64,000 nucleotides of DNA from Chryseobacterium geocarposphaerae (GTDB lineage: Bacteria > Bacteroidota > Bacteroidia > Flavobacteriales > Weeksellaceae). The translations under genes and the position numbers were made by a program. This document shows positions 8,095 to 16,662 of the stretch, piece by piece. The stretch spans positions 806,001-870,000 of the forward strand of contig NZ_PGFD01000002.1 of assembly GCF_002797535.1 (NCBI RefSeq), in the 5' to 3' direction. The notes beneath the pieces were generated by a model. It saw only the letters and a list, made by a program, of their open reading frames with translations. It was not told the origin of the DNA and ran no database searches. How positions within the stretch are numbered: position 1 is the stretch's first letter; each line of letters begins with the position of its first letter.

Positions 8095-9363
8095 ATGTTA
8101 CAAGTCAATTTTTTGCGCGACAACAAAGAACGCGTTTTAGAAGGTCTTAAGAAAAGACAATTCAAGAATCTTGAGTTGGTAGACGAGGCTATTGCTACTG
8201 ACGAAGAAAGAAAAAAAATTCAGTTTGAACTAGATTCCCAGCTTTCCGAAATTAACAAAATCTCCAAAGAAATCGGAATGTTAATGAAAGAAGGGAAAAA
8301 AGAAGAAGCTGAATCTGCAAAATCTAAAACAGCACAATATAAAGAGTCGACGTCGGAATTGAAATCTCAATTGGATGTAAAAGAAAAAGCTTTACTGGAT
8401 ATTTTATATCAAATTCCTAACATCCCGAATGAATTGGTGAAAAATGGTGCTTCTGCAGATGATAATGAAATAATCTATCAGTCTCATGATGTGGAAGGAT
8501 TAGGTGAAGGAGCAATTCCTCACTGGGAACTGGCAAAAAAATACAATCTTATCGATTTTGAATTGGGAGTAAAAATTGCCGGAGCAGGATTTCCTGTGTA
8601 TTTAGGGAAAGGAGCGAGATTACAAAGAGCTTTGGTTCAGTATTTTTTAGATAAGAATATTGAGAAAGGATATATGGAAGTAAATCCGCCTCACGTTGTG
8701 AATGAAGCTTCCGGATACGGAACAGGGCAGTTGCCGGATAAAGAAGGCCAGATGTACCACGTTGGAGCAGACGATTTGTATTTGATTCCTACAGCGGAAG
8801 TTCCGGTGACTAATTTGTACCGTGATGTATTGTTGGACGAAAAAGATCTTCCGATCAAAAACACGGCCTTCTCTCAGTGTTACAGAAGAGAAGCGGGAAG
8901 TTACGGAGCACATGTAAGAGGACTGAACCGCCTTCACCAGTTTGAAAAGGTGGAAATCGTAAGAATTGAAAAGCCTGAGAATTCTTATGCTGTTCTGGAA
9001 GAAATGGTAGAACATATCAAAGAAATTTTAACGGATCTTGAGCTTCCTTACAGAGTATTAAGACTTTGCGGTGGAGATACTGGCTTTGCTTCTGCAATGA
9101 CGTATGATTTTGAAGTGTGGAGTGCTGCTCAGGAAATGTGGTTGGAGGTAAGTTCTGTTTCTAACTTTGAAACTTTCCAGGCCAACAGGTTGAAATGCCG
9201 TTACAAAGCGGATGGGAAATCTCAACTGGTTCATACATTAAACGGCTCTGCAATGGCGTTGCCAAGAATAATGGCTGCTGTGCTTGAGAATAATCAAACT
9301 GCAGAAGGAATTAAACTTCCTAAGAAAATTGCTGAGTACGCAAGATTCGATTTGATTAACTAA
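8095..9363 (+). CDS. serS: Serine--tRNA ligase
   Basis: A 422-residue class II aminoacyl-tRNA synthetase that charges tRNA-Ser (and tRNA-Sec where present). The N-terminal 100 or so residues form the tRNA-binding antiparallel coiled coil, rich in K, E and Q (KISKEIGMLMKEGKKEEAES). The catalytic core shows TAEVPVTNLYRD, the motif 2 segment CYRREAGSYGAHVRGLNRLH and a C-terminal motif 3 stretch around LNGSAMALPRIMAAVLEN. The length matches the bacterial family, and the start at MLQVNFLRDNKERV is typical. A strong bidirectional hairpin follows. Confidence 0.97.
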   Translation: MLQVNFLRDNKERVLEGLKKRQFKNLELVDEAIATDEERKKIQFELDSQLSEINKISKEIGMLMKEGKKEEAESAKSKTAQYKESTSELKSQLDVKEKALLDILYQIPNIPNELVKNGASADDNEIIYQSHDVEGLGEGAIPHWELAKKYNLIDFELGVKIAGAGFPVYLGKGARLQRALVQYFLDKNIEKGYMEVNPPHVVNEASGYGTGQLPDKEGQMYHVGADDLYLIPTAEVPVTNLYRDVLLDEKDLPIKNTAFSQCYRREAGSYGAHVRGLNRLHQFEKVEIVRIEKPENSYAVLEEMVEHIKEILTDLELPYRVLRLCGGDTGFASAMTYDFEVWSAAQEMWLEVSSVSNFETFQANRLKCRYKADGKSQLVHTLNGSAMALPRIMAAVLENNQTAEGIKLPKKIAEYARFDLIN

Positions 9364-9384
9364 TCAGACTATATTTTATATAAA

Positions 9385-9410
9385 AACCCACCGGATTTTT
9401 CTGGTGGGTT
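9385..9410. terminator. Bidirectional terminator between serS and the convergent lipoprotein gene
   Basis: AACCCACCGG (9385-9394) faces CTGGTGGGTT (9401-9410) across a 6-nt loop. A-rich sequence flanks it on the left and T-rich sequence on the right, so it can end transcription from both convergent genes. Confidence 0.85.
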
Positions 9411-9416
9411 TATTTT

Positions 9417-10175
9417 TTATTCAGTAACGATAACGATTTTCTTATCTGAATTTTTAAGTGGTTTTTGGGAGTCTCCGAACATTTCATTCAGATTGTAATC
9501 CACTCTTATCGTATGATCATCTACTTTGGTGATCCAGTCGTGCTTTCCTGAGATAGACTTTATCTTGTTTTCAAATTTTATGGTCGTACTCATTTTCTTC
9601 AGCATCATTTTCATCATAGATGAGGCGGATTCAGCTGTAGTATCATCTTCTCCCGGAAGCCCTTTTCCTGAAAGAATATCTTTAAAGCCGTTGATATTTA
9701 AATTTTCAGTATCTATGGTAAGGGTTTTTCCATCCCACATATTTAAAGCCATCTGATCGATAGGAAGTTTTTCGTTTTTAGACATATTGCCTATCGTATT
9801 GTAATCTGCTTTTGTAAAGTGATCCATCTTCATAGAAAAACCTGCAAGTTCATCTTTATCAAAATTAGATTTCATGAATACCTTTTTCATGATTCTGATG
9901 GAATCTGGATTGGTTGTTTTTAACTTTCCCTCCTTTTTTTCCATTTCATAAAGGCTTGTCCATGTTCTTGGAAGCTTTTCCAGTTCTGCAAGTTCTTTTT
10001 TATCATTTTTTACAGAATCCGGCATCATAGATTTGAACATGGCCATGGCATCTTTCATATCAATATCCATCAATGCTGTAGAGGCTGCATCCTTATGAAA
10101 TACAATTTCCGAGTTTACCGTACACGATTGAAGGGCAAAAAGGCTGATTACAAGTAAAAATAAAATCTTTTTCAT
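9417..10175 (-). CDS. Hypothetical lipoprotein at the end of the cco locus
   Basis: A 252-residue protein with a type II signal peptide (MKKILFLLVISLFALQSC, lipobox LQSC). The mature protein is Met- and Lys-rich, with many methionines (for example KSMMPDSVKND and ASSMMKMMLKKM). I recognise no domain. The gene starts 18 bp after the SafE-like gene, so it is probably the last gene of the cbb3-oxidase accessory operon. The methionine-rich stretches could suggest metal handling in the envelope, but that is only a guess. Confidence 0.7.
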   Translation of the reverse strand: MKKILFLLVISLFALQSCTVNSEIVFHKDAASTALMDIDMKDAMAMFKSMMPDSVKNDKKELAELEKLPRTWTSLYEMEKKEGKLKTTNPDSIRIMKKVFMKSNFDKDELAGFSMKMDHFTKADYNTIGNMSKNEKLPIDQMALNMWDGKTLTIDTENLNINGFKDILSGKGLPGEDDTTAESASSMMKMMLKKMSTTIKFENKIKSISGKHDWITKVDDHTIRVDYNLNEMFGDSQKPLKNSDKKIVIVTE

Positions 10176-10193
10176 ATGTGTTGGTTTAATAGA

Positions 10194-10961
10194 TTAATGA
10201 CAATTTGTATTGTTATGATTATGGGTGCTGTGATCACCGGGTAAATGGCAGTCTCCTTGATTATCCTTGGAAACGGTCATAGCTGCTGCAGGCGGTGAGA
10301 TATAAGGAATTCCGAGCTCAAGACCCCGAAGAATAAATAATCCTCCTAAAACGATCATTACCACAGGAATTACTTTTAAAACTTTCACTCTGAAAGCCTG
10401 ATTCATGAGATTTCCTACTAAAACTACCGCAAACATAAACGGAAGTGTCCCCAATCCGAATAGAGACATATATAAAGCGCCCTGCCAGATTCCTCCACTT
10501 GCCAGGCTTGCTGTCAATGCCATATAAACCATTCCGCAAGGTAAAAAACCATTGAGAATACCTGTAGTAAATCTGGAACGGTAATCTGCCTTCTGAAGAA
10601 GCTTTCCTAAATTCGATTTTACAGAAAACAGAAATTTAGAAAAGAGAGGAATCTTGGAGGCAAAATCTTTCCCTCCGAAAGAAAATAAAGCCATGATAAT
10701 CAATAAAACTCCCACTAAAATGGTTAAGTATTTTTGAAAACCGGCCATTTCAAATCCCTCGCCAATAATTCCCAAGATAGCACCCAAAAGAGAATAAGTG
10801 AATATTCTTCCGAATTGGTACGTCAGATTTTGAAGGTAATAATTGGTGGCCTGCTTTTTAGTTAATCCCATCGACAAAGCAATAGGGCCGCACATTCCGA
10901 TACAATGAAAGCCGGATGCGAAGCCTAAGCCGATTGCCGATACAATAAGTGCTATTTCCAT
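10194..10961 (-). CDS. SafE/UreH-type membrane protein of the cbb3 oxidase cluster
   Basis: A 255-residue protein with about six membrane segments, of the TauE/SafE- and DsbD/UreH-like transmembrane family (GFASGFHCIGMCGPIALSMG near the N-terminus). In cco clusters such proteins take the place of metal-handling maturation factors and are thought to help supply copper or a metal chaperone to the oxidase. The C-terminal tail is unusually rich in His and Cys (GDCHLPGDHSTHNHNNTNCH), a likely metal-binding extension. The start overlaps ccoH by 10 bp, which indicates translational coupling. The family is clear; the transported species is inferred. Confidence 0.8.
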   Translation of the reverse strand: MEIALIVSAIGLGFASGFHCIGMCGPIALSMGLTKKQATNYYLQNLTYQFGRIFTYSLLGAILGIIGEGFEMAGFQKYLTILVGVLLIIMALFSFGGKDFASKIPLFSKFLFSVKSNLGKLLQKADYRSRFTTGILNGFLPCGMVYMALTASLASGGIWQGALYMSLFGLGTLPFMFAVVLVGNLMNQAFRVKVLKVIPVVMIVLGGLFILRGLELGIPYISPPAAAMTVSKDNQGDCHLPGDHSTHNHNNTNCH

Positions 10962-11404
10962 ATCACATCATAGTCCATTCTGTAGTCTGTCTTGTCTTTG
11001 GTCCAGGTCAATCTCAACGTATAATTTCCAAGTCTTAAAACCTGACTAGGAATGGTAAAAGATTTATTGGCATCAAGTTGTACAGCTTTATGTATATCTA
11101 AATTCTGATCGTCAGTTCTGTTTAAAACAAATTTTACCGTAGTATTGGAATTGTCGTAATCTTTAGGAAAAGATATAGTAATTCCCGATTTATCTTGCTT
11201 ATATACAGGTTTTTCCTGCAAATCATCGGCTCTTTTTTTAGCATCAATTACATCCTGGTATTTCAGCTCTTCTTCATAATAATTATCCGTTACCATTTCA
11301 GAATTCTTCTGCCCGTTTGTAAAAAGAAACATCATCGATAAAATAAAAATAATGAATGCAGCCAATGCAATTACAATACCGTGTCCCCAACTAAAGTTTT
11401 TCAT
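10952..11404 (-). CDS. ccoH: FixH/CcoH family oxidase assembly protein
   Basis: A 150-residue protein with one N-terminal membrane anchor (about 7-30) and a C-terminal periplasmic beta domain, as in FixH/CcoH. These proteins are needed for assembly or stability of cbb3 oxidase. It starts 8 bp after ccoG and its end overlaps the SafE-like gene. The position between ccoG and the SafE-like gene is the standard Bacteroidetes order, which strengthens the call for this weakly conserved family. Confidence 0.82.
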   Translation of the reverse strand: MKNFSWGHGIVIALAAFIIFILSMMFLFTNGQKNSEMVTDNYYEEELKYQDVIDAKKRADDLQEKPVYKQDKSGITISFPKDYDNSNTTVKFVLNRTDDQNLDIHKAVQLDANKSFTIPSQVLRLGNYTLRLTWTKDKTDYRMDYDVIWK

Positions 11405-11412
11405 ACTAAAAA

Positions 11413-12867
11413 TTAAAATTGTAATTTAAAAGGTCCTTCAAAATACGTCTGATAAGAATCAACAAGCTTACCTTTCATATCATAAACGCCTATCGTAATA
11501 TTTTGTTTAGATAATTTCATTTCATTCTCCGGAAAACTGATATTGATTGTCCCTTTTGAGATCTTATCTCTTTCTACTGTAATCTTGCTTGAAGCACTGT
11601 AAATAATTTCTCCATGTTTTGGTTCAATTACTTTTATCGTTACCACCTTTTTATCATTCGTTTTATTTAAGAATGTATAATTGTAAGTATTGGTAATTTT
11701 TCCGTCTCTTACAAAGAATGTGCTTCCCGCCGGTTTGATGAATTTGGCTTCCATTTCTCCACGGCTTGACAATAAATAACCTAAAAATCCTACCAATACT
11801 AAAAGAAGGATGGCAAAACCTTTCATTCTTCCGGTAAACTTGAACGGAGTCTGTTTTTCAATTTCGTTTTCGGAGGCATATCTGATCAATCCTTTTGGCA
11901 GGCCTACTTTTTCCATTACTTCATCACAAGCATCAATGCAAGCGGTACAGTTTACACATTCCAGCTGTTGTCCGTCTCTGATGTCAATCCCAGTAGGACA
12001 AACCACGACACATTGGTGACAATCTATACAATCTCCTTTTCCTGCCGCTTTTCTGTCTTCACCTTTTCTCCATTTAGATCTGTTTTCTCCACGTTTGAAA
12101 TCATAGAATACATTGATGGTATCTTTATCAATCAATACTCCCTGAAGTCTTCCGTAAGGGCAAACCAAAGTACAAACCTGCTCTCTGAACCAAGCAAATA
12201 CAAAATAAAATGCTGCGGTAAACAGAATCATTACCATGAAGTTGGTAGGGTGGGCAAACGGACCTTGTGATACAATATTAAATACTTCTTTATACCCTAC
12301 GATATACATGAACATAAAGTGAGTAATAATTAAAGAGATAATAATAAACACCGTCCATTTCAAACTTCTTTTCCAGATTTTTTCGGAATTCCATTCCTGG
12401 CGGTCCAGTTTCATCTGCTTATTTCTGTCCCCTTCAATCAGATAATCTATTTTACGAAATATAGATTCCATAAAAATTGTCTGAGGACATATCCACCCGC
12501 AGAAAATTCTTCCGAATGCAATCGTAAATACAATAATGAAAATAAGGGACGCAATAGCTCCTAATGTAAGAATGAAAAAGTCCTGAGGGTAGAAAGGCTG
12601 TCCAAAAATGAAAAACTCCCTGTCAATAACGTTAAATAGGATTAAAGGGTTACCGTTAATCTTAATAAATGGGACTGTAAAATAAATAATAAGCAAAATA
12701 TAGCTTACAATATTTCTGTAGTTGGTATATTTTCCTTTTGGTTTTCTCGGGAAGACCCATTTTCTTTTTCCCGATTGTTCCATGGTGCCAATAGAGTCTC
12801 TATAAGTTTCGGGATCGAGTACCTGTCCTTGTCCTCCTCTTGCTTCTATTTCTTCTATTTCTGACAT
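11413..12867 (-). CDS. ccoG: Cytochrome c oxidase accessory protein CcoG
   Basis: A 484-residue protein of the FixG/CcoG (RdxA) family, a membrane-bound ferredoxin-like copper reductase needed for cbb3 maturation. Several membrane segments surround CGWICPQTIFMES (NapH/CcoG-like motif) and CTLVCPYGRLQG. The two [4Fe-4S] motifs CIDCHQCVVVCP and CVNCTACIDACDE follow, and the C-terminal 120 residues form an Ig-like domain. The length fits the family. The gene is separated from ccoP by 93 bp carrying a long hairpin (12888-12937), so its expression may be set apart from the structural subunits. Confidence 0.95.
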   Translation of the reverse strand: MSEIEEIEARGGQGQVLDPETYRDSIGTMEQSGKRKWVFPRKPKGKYTNYRNIVSYILLIIYFTVPFIKINGNPLILFNVIDREFFIFGQPFYPQDFFILTLGAIASLIFIIVFTIAFGRIFCGWICPQTIFMESIFRKIDYLIEGDRNKQMKLDRQEWNSEKIWKRSLKWTVFIIISLIITHFMFMYIVGYKEVFNIVSQGPFAHPTNFMVMILFTAAFYFVFAWFREQVCTLVCPYGRLQGVLIDKDTINVFYDFKRGENRSKWRKGEDRKAAGKGDCIDCHQCVVVCPTGIDIRDGQQLECVNCTACIDACDEVMEKVGLPKGLIRYASENEIEKQTPFKFTGRMKGFAILLLVLVGFLGYLLSSRGEMEAKFIKPAGSTFFVRDGKITNTYNYTFLNKTNDKKVVTIKVIEPKHGEIIYSASSKITVERDKISKGTINISFPENEMKLSKQNITIGVYDMKGKLVDSYQTYFEGPFKLQF

Positions 12868-12887
12868 TGCGTAATATATTTAAAAAA

Positions 12888-12937
12888 GAAAAACATAATT
12901 CGTTACTATTTTATTCTAATAACCAATTATGTTTTTC
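12888..12937 (-). terminator. Long intra-operon hairpin between ccoP and ccoG
   Basis: GAAAAACATAATT (12888-12900) is perfectly inverted at 12925-12937. The pairing continues inward through a single mismatch into GTTACTA/TAATAAC, where a G-U pair forms only in the minus-strand RNA. On the minus strand a U-rich run follows the stem. It looks like an attenuator, partial terminator or RNA-processing hairpin inside the oxidase operon. Confidence 0.7.
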
Positions 12938-12960
12938 ATATGACTTAATTTTTTTTAAAA

Positions 12961-13842
12961 TTATTCTTTTTCCCAGTGAGCTTCTGTTCCCTGAGGAGCA
13001 GCTCCACCCTGAGCAGGTGTTACTGGAGGCATTTCCTGATTGATGTGATATACATACGCTGCAATCTTTTCAATTTCAGCACCAGAAACTTCTCCGTTTT
13101 TACCGAATGGTCTCATCGTAGGGTTGTTAGGAGAACCGTTCCAGTCCATATGGAAAACGTTTTTGAATAATGTTTTCTCCGGCTGGTTTATCCAGAAGTT
13201 ATCTGTCAGGTTCGGCCCGATACCACCACTACCATCTTCTTTGTGACAAGATGCACAGTTGGTTTTGAATAACTCTTTACCTTCTGCAATATTATCAGCT
13301 GAATATTTTGCTGTCTCAATCGTTACTGGAGGCTGGCTTGCATTATAAATTTCAATAGCTGCCATTTGCTCTTTATATTCTTTTTCATATTCGCTTAACG
13401 GGTGAGCGAAATCGGTAAAAGAGAATGCTGCAACATATACAATACAAAAAGCAGTCCCAAAATAGAATAAACCTACCCACCATTTTGGTAATTGATTATC
13501 CAACTCCATGATTCCGTCGAAACCGTGGTCGATAAGGATATCTTTTTCTTCTGTATCAGATTGCTTTTTGAAAGCCGCATCATACATTCTTCTCAAGAAA
13601 GGAATTTTCTTTTCTGCTAAGTATGCTGCTTTTTCTTCTGCAGATAGTTTTTTGAATTTATTATTTTCAATTAAATCTCCAATTGCACTGTGAATGTAAG
13701 CCAAAATTGCACTTATGACTACAGTTCCCCAGAAATAAGGAGACGTTAAAAACGAGTAGCTTTGTACAAACAAATAATAAAAAACTATTAGAAGTCCAAT
13801 TATTATTAAAATGTTTACAACAACCGGTGTTCTTTGTTTCAT
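12961..13842 (-). CDS. ccoP: cbb3-type cytochrome c oxidase subunit III
   Basis: A 293-residue membrane-anchored c-type cytochrome. Two hydrophobic segments lie near the N-terminus (about 8-26 and 31-48) and a third at about 125-145, followed by a periplasmic cytochrome c domain with one haem motif CASCH at about residue 195. The axial Met ligand is probably in TMRPFG. Proteobacterial CcoP has two haems; this one has a single CxxCH, as is usual in Bacteroidetes. It passes electrons to the CcoO part of the fused subunit. It lies 10 bp after ccoQ. Confidence 0.92.
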   Translation of the reverse strand: MKQRTPVVVNILIIIGLLIVFYYLFVQSYSFLTSPYFWGTVVISAILAYIHSAIGDLIENNKFKKLSAEEKAAYLAEKKIPFLRRMYDAAFKKQSDTEEKDILIDHGFDGIMELDNQLPKWWVGLFYFGTAFCIVYVAAFSFTDFAHPLSEYEKEYKEQMAAIEIYNASQPPVTIETAKYSADNIAEGKELFKTNCASCHKEDGSGGIGPNLTDNFWINQPEKTLFKNVFHMDWNGSPNNPTMRPFGKNGEVSGAEIEKIAAYVYHINQEMPPVTPAQGGAAPQGTEAHWEKE

Positions 13843-13852
13843 AATAAATAGT

Positions 13853-14050
13853 TTAATTTTTTAAATTAAAATCATCTTCATCATCCTGCAGAGGAGCCTC
13901 TTCTTCTTCTTTGTAATACTTTTTAGGTCTGCTAAAAACATATATGATCAAAGCTACGAAGAACAGTATAAAGAAAATCAGAGCCAGTGTCTGGTAAAAA
14001 CCAGCATTTTCTGTATTGGATAATATATCTTTAAAGTTCTGAGGAATCAT
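13853..14050 (-). CDS. ccoQ: CcoQ/FixQ-like small oxidase subunit
   Basis: A 65-residue protein with one membrane segment (about 20-40) and a highly acidic C-terminal tail, the form of CcoQ/FixQ. CcoQ stabilises the cbb3 complex. It sits between ccoNO and ccoP with spacings of 15 and 10 bp, the canonical position. Sequence similarity in this family is weak, so the call rests mainly on size, topology and position. Confidence 0.85.
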   Translation of the reverse strand: MIPQNFKDILSNTENAGFYQTLALIFFILFFVALIIYVFSRPKKYYKEEEEAPLQDDEDDFNLKN

Positions 14051-14065
14051 AGACTTTTTAACGTT

Positions 14066-16327
14066 TTAGTTATTACTTGCTGTTTTAATTTCAGTTGTCT
14101 TAATATCTGTACCTAATCTTTGTAAATAAGAGATAAGAGCTACAACTTCTTTTTTCTCTAGTTTTACATCAGGTCTCTTTGCATATTCCTGTTTCAGGTC
14201 ATTGGCTTCAGAGAAGATATCTTTTACAATTTTCTTAGCCTGGTTATCTGCCCAAGAGTTTGCAGAATCAATCTCAGCTTTTGTATAAGGTACATCAAAT
14301 GTTCCTTTCATAAGCTGCATTTTAGCTACCATTTTAGATCTGTCTAAATCTGTAGCAATTAACCAAGGGTAACGAGGCATGATAGAACCTGCAGACGTAG
14401 ATCTTGGATTATACATATGCTTATAGTGCCAAGAACTTGGGTTTTTACCTCCTTCTCTATGTAAATCCGGTCCTGTTCTTTTCGATCCCCAAAGGAATGG
14501 TCTGTCATATACAAACTCTCCGGCTTTTGAGTATTGTCCGTTTTTACCGTTGAATCTTACGATCTCATCTCTGAATGGTCTTACCATCTGTGAGTGACAG
14601 GCGTTACATCCTTCTCGGATATAAATATCTCTACCTTCTAATTCTAGCGGAGAATAAGGTTTCACGGCAGAAATGGTAGGTACACTTTTCTTAAGAGATA
14701 GAGTAGGAATAATTTCCACTGAACTACCAATTGAGATCGTGATGAAAGATAGAATACCCAATAATACTGGTGTTCTTTCTAACCAAAGGTGAGTTCCTTC
14801 TCCTTCTTTTCTGTTTTTGCTGATGTTTGCCAAAGCTGGTGCCTCTGCAGGAACTTCTTTCTGGAATGATCCTTTTCTTACAGTAGCAACAACGTTTATA
14901 ATCATTAGGATAGCTCCTGAAATATAGAATGCTCCTCCTAAGAATCTCATTTTAAAGTAAGGAATAATTGCAGTTACGGTATCCAGCCAGTTTTTCCACA
15001 ATAATGTTCCGTCCGGGTTGAATTGTTTCCACATTAACCCTTGAGTAAATCCTGAAATATACATTGGTACTGCATAGAAAATAATTCCTAAAGTTCCTAA
15101 CCAGAAATGCCAGTTAGCTAATTTTACAGACCAAATTTTTGTTCTCCACATGATTGGAACCAGGTAGTAGATAACCCCGAATGCCATGAAACCATTCCAT
15201 CCAAGAGCTCCCAAGTGTACGTGACCAATAACCCAGTCTGTGAAGTGACCAATTTTATTAATATTTTTAGTTGCCAAAAGCGGACCTTCGAACGTTGCCA
15301 TACCATAACACGTAACAGCTACAACGAAGAATTTTAGAATAGGATTTTCTCTTACTTTATCCCAAGCTCCTCTTAAGGTAAGAAGACCATTTAACATACC
15401 TCCCCAAGATGGTGCAATTAGCATAATCGAGAAACCTGTTCCCACTGCCTGAGCCCAAGCCGGAAGTGCAGTATATTGAAGGTGGTGAGGACCAGCCCAA
15501 ATGTATACGAAAATTAATGACCAGAAGTGAATAATAGACAATTTATAAGAAAAAACAGGTCTATCTGCAGCTTTTGGTAAGAAATAATACATCAAACCTA
15601 AAACCGGAGTCGTTAATACGAATGCTACTGCATTATGACCATACCACCATTGTACGATAGCATCTTTTACCCCTGCATATGCTGAATATGATTTCCATCC
15701 TGTGAAAGATAAAGGAACTTCTAGGTTATTGAAGATGTGAAGCATGGCTACTGCAATCCAAGTACCGATGTAGAACCAAATCGCTACATACAGGTGTCTT
15801 ACTCTTCTTTTTGCAATAGTTAAGAACATATTGGCTCCGAAAATAATCCAAGAGAATGCAATTAAGATATCGATTGGCCATTCGTGTTCTGCATACTCTT
15901 TAGAGGTGTTGATCCCCATAAAGAAAGTAACGAACGTAGCAACAATCATAAACTGCCAAGTCCAGAAATGTAACCAAGATAATGTATCACTGTACATTCT
16001 TGTTTTTAATAATCTCTGTAATGAGTAATAAATACCTGTGTAAACGATATTACATACGAATGCAAAGATTACTGTGTTTGTGTGCAACATTCTGATTCTA
16101 CCAAATCCGAACGCACCATGAGTGTTTATTAACCCTTGAATGTTCCCCGATGCCAAACTTTTAATTGTTGTATCATCTGTTCCGAATAAAAATTCGGGAA
16201 GTTCAGGGTAGAAAAGCATTAATGCTGCCGTAAGCCCGAACGTGAATCCAATAAGACCAAATACTATGGTCGCGTAGAGGAATGCACGGACAATGCTATT
16301 GTCATAACTAAACTTTTGTGTCTCCAT
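14066..16327 (-). CDS. ccoNO: Fused cbb3 oxidase subunits I and II
   Basis: A 753-residue fusion of CcoN and CcoO, the catalytic core of the proton-pumping, high-affinity cbb3 oxidase. Residues 1 to about 480 carry twelve or so membrane helices of the haem-copper subunit, with WWYGHNAVAF and WAGPHHLQYTALP supplying His ligands of the haem b3-CuB centre. After a short linker and a further membrane segment, the CcoO part has the single haem c motif CNACH at about 574-578 within SQMVRPFRDE. In most proteobacteria these are two genes; the fusion is typical of Bacteroidetes. It begins 30 bp after ccoS. Confidence 0.95.
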   Translation of the reverse strand: METQKFSYDNSIVRAFLYATIVFGLIGFTFGLTAALMLFYPELPEFLFGTDDTTIKSLASGNIQGLINTHGAFGFGRIRMLHTNTVIFAFVCNIVYTGIYYSLQRLLKTRMYSDTLSWLHFWTWQFMIVATFVTFFMGINTSKEYAEHEWPIDILIAFSWIIFGANMFLTIAKRRVRHLYVAIWFYIGTWIAVAMLHIFNNLEVPLSFTGWKSYSAYAGVKDAIVQWWYGHNAVAFVLTTPVLGLMYYFLPKAADRPVFSYKLSIIHFWSLIFVYIWAGPHHLQYTALPAWAQAVGTGFSIMLIAPSWGGMLNGLLTLRGAWDKVRENPILKFFVVAVTCYGMATFEGPLLATKNINKIGHFTDWVIGHVHLGALGWNGFMAFGVIYYLVPIMWRTKIWSVKLANWHFWLGTLGIIFYAVPMYISGFTQGLMWKQFNPDGTLLWKNWLDTVTAIIPYFKMRFLGGAFYISGAILMIINVVATVRKGSFQKEVPAEAPALANISKNRKEGEGTHLWLERTPVLLGILSFITISIGSSVEIIPTLSLKKSVPTISAVKPYSPLELEGRDIYIREGCNACHSQMVRPFRDEIVRFNGKNGQYSKAGEFVYDRPFLWGSKRTGPDLHREGGKNPSSWHYKHMYNPRSTSAGSIMPRYPWLIATDLDRSKMVAKMQLMKGTFDVPYTKAEIDSANSWADNQAKKIVKDIFSEANDLKQEYAKRPDVKLEKKEVVALISYLQRLGTDIKTTEIKTASNN

Positions 16328-16357
16328 ATCAACTATTCACTTTTTTCTTCAATTTTA

Positions 16358-16552
16358 TTATTTTCCTATTTCTTTTTTGTCTGTTTCTTTGTTGCCAATT
16401 TCTTCCTCTTTGACTTCATCATCAAAAAGAATTCTGACAGCAGGAGATTCATCATCTTCAAACTGCCCTTTTTTGGCATACACTATAAATACGACCAAGA
16501 AAATCGCAGCTAAAGAAACACTGCATAGGATCATTAAATATAGAATATCCAT
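16358..16552 (-). CDS. ccoS: cbb3 oxidase assembly protein CcoS
   Basis: A 64-residue protein with one N-terminal membrane helix (about 3-24) followed by KKGQFEDDESPAVRILFDDE, a recognisable CcoS signature, and a charged tail. CcoS is needed to insert haem b and copper into CcoN. It is the first gene of the ccoS-NO-Q-P run, with a TAATTTTG promoter element 7 nt before its start and a Crp/Fnr-like motif farther upstream. Confidence 0.9.
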   Translation of the reverse strand: MDILYLMILCSVSLAAIFLVVFIVYAKKGQFEDDESPAVRILFDDEVKEEEIGNKETDKKEIGK

Positions 16553-16559
16553 TTGACAA

Positions 16560-16587
16560 CAAAATTAACCTATTTTCGGGGTTCAAA
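16560..16587 (-). promoter_or_regulatory. ccoS-ccoNOQP promoter
   Basis: On the minus strand, TAATTTTG (16560-16567) is a perfect TAnnTTTG -7 element 7 nt before the ccoS start. TTTG (16584-16587) can serve as the -33 element with a spacer of 16, slightly short. The mRNA would have almost no leader. Confidence 0.6.
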
Positions 16588-16601
16588 TTTAGTGAAAAAT
16601 A

Positions 16602-16615
16602 ATGACATTCATCAC
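16602..16615 (-). promoter_or_regulatory. Putative Crp/Fnr-type operator upstream of ccoS
   Basis: The minus strand reads GTGATGAATGTCAT, containing the dyad TGA-N6-TCA of Crp/Fnr sites. It matches 13 of 14 positions with the motif in front of the neighbouring Crp/Fnr regulator gene (19112-19125). Its centre lies about 53 nt upstream of the expected transcription start, a position that suits an activator. Confidence 0.55.
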
Positions 16616-16662
16616 GAAATACGGGTTTTGGTTAATTTAAAATCAGTCTAAATAAGCCTCTT

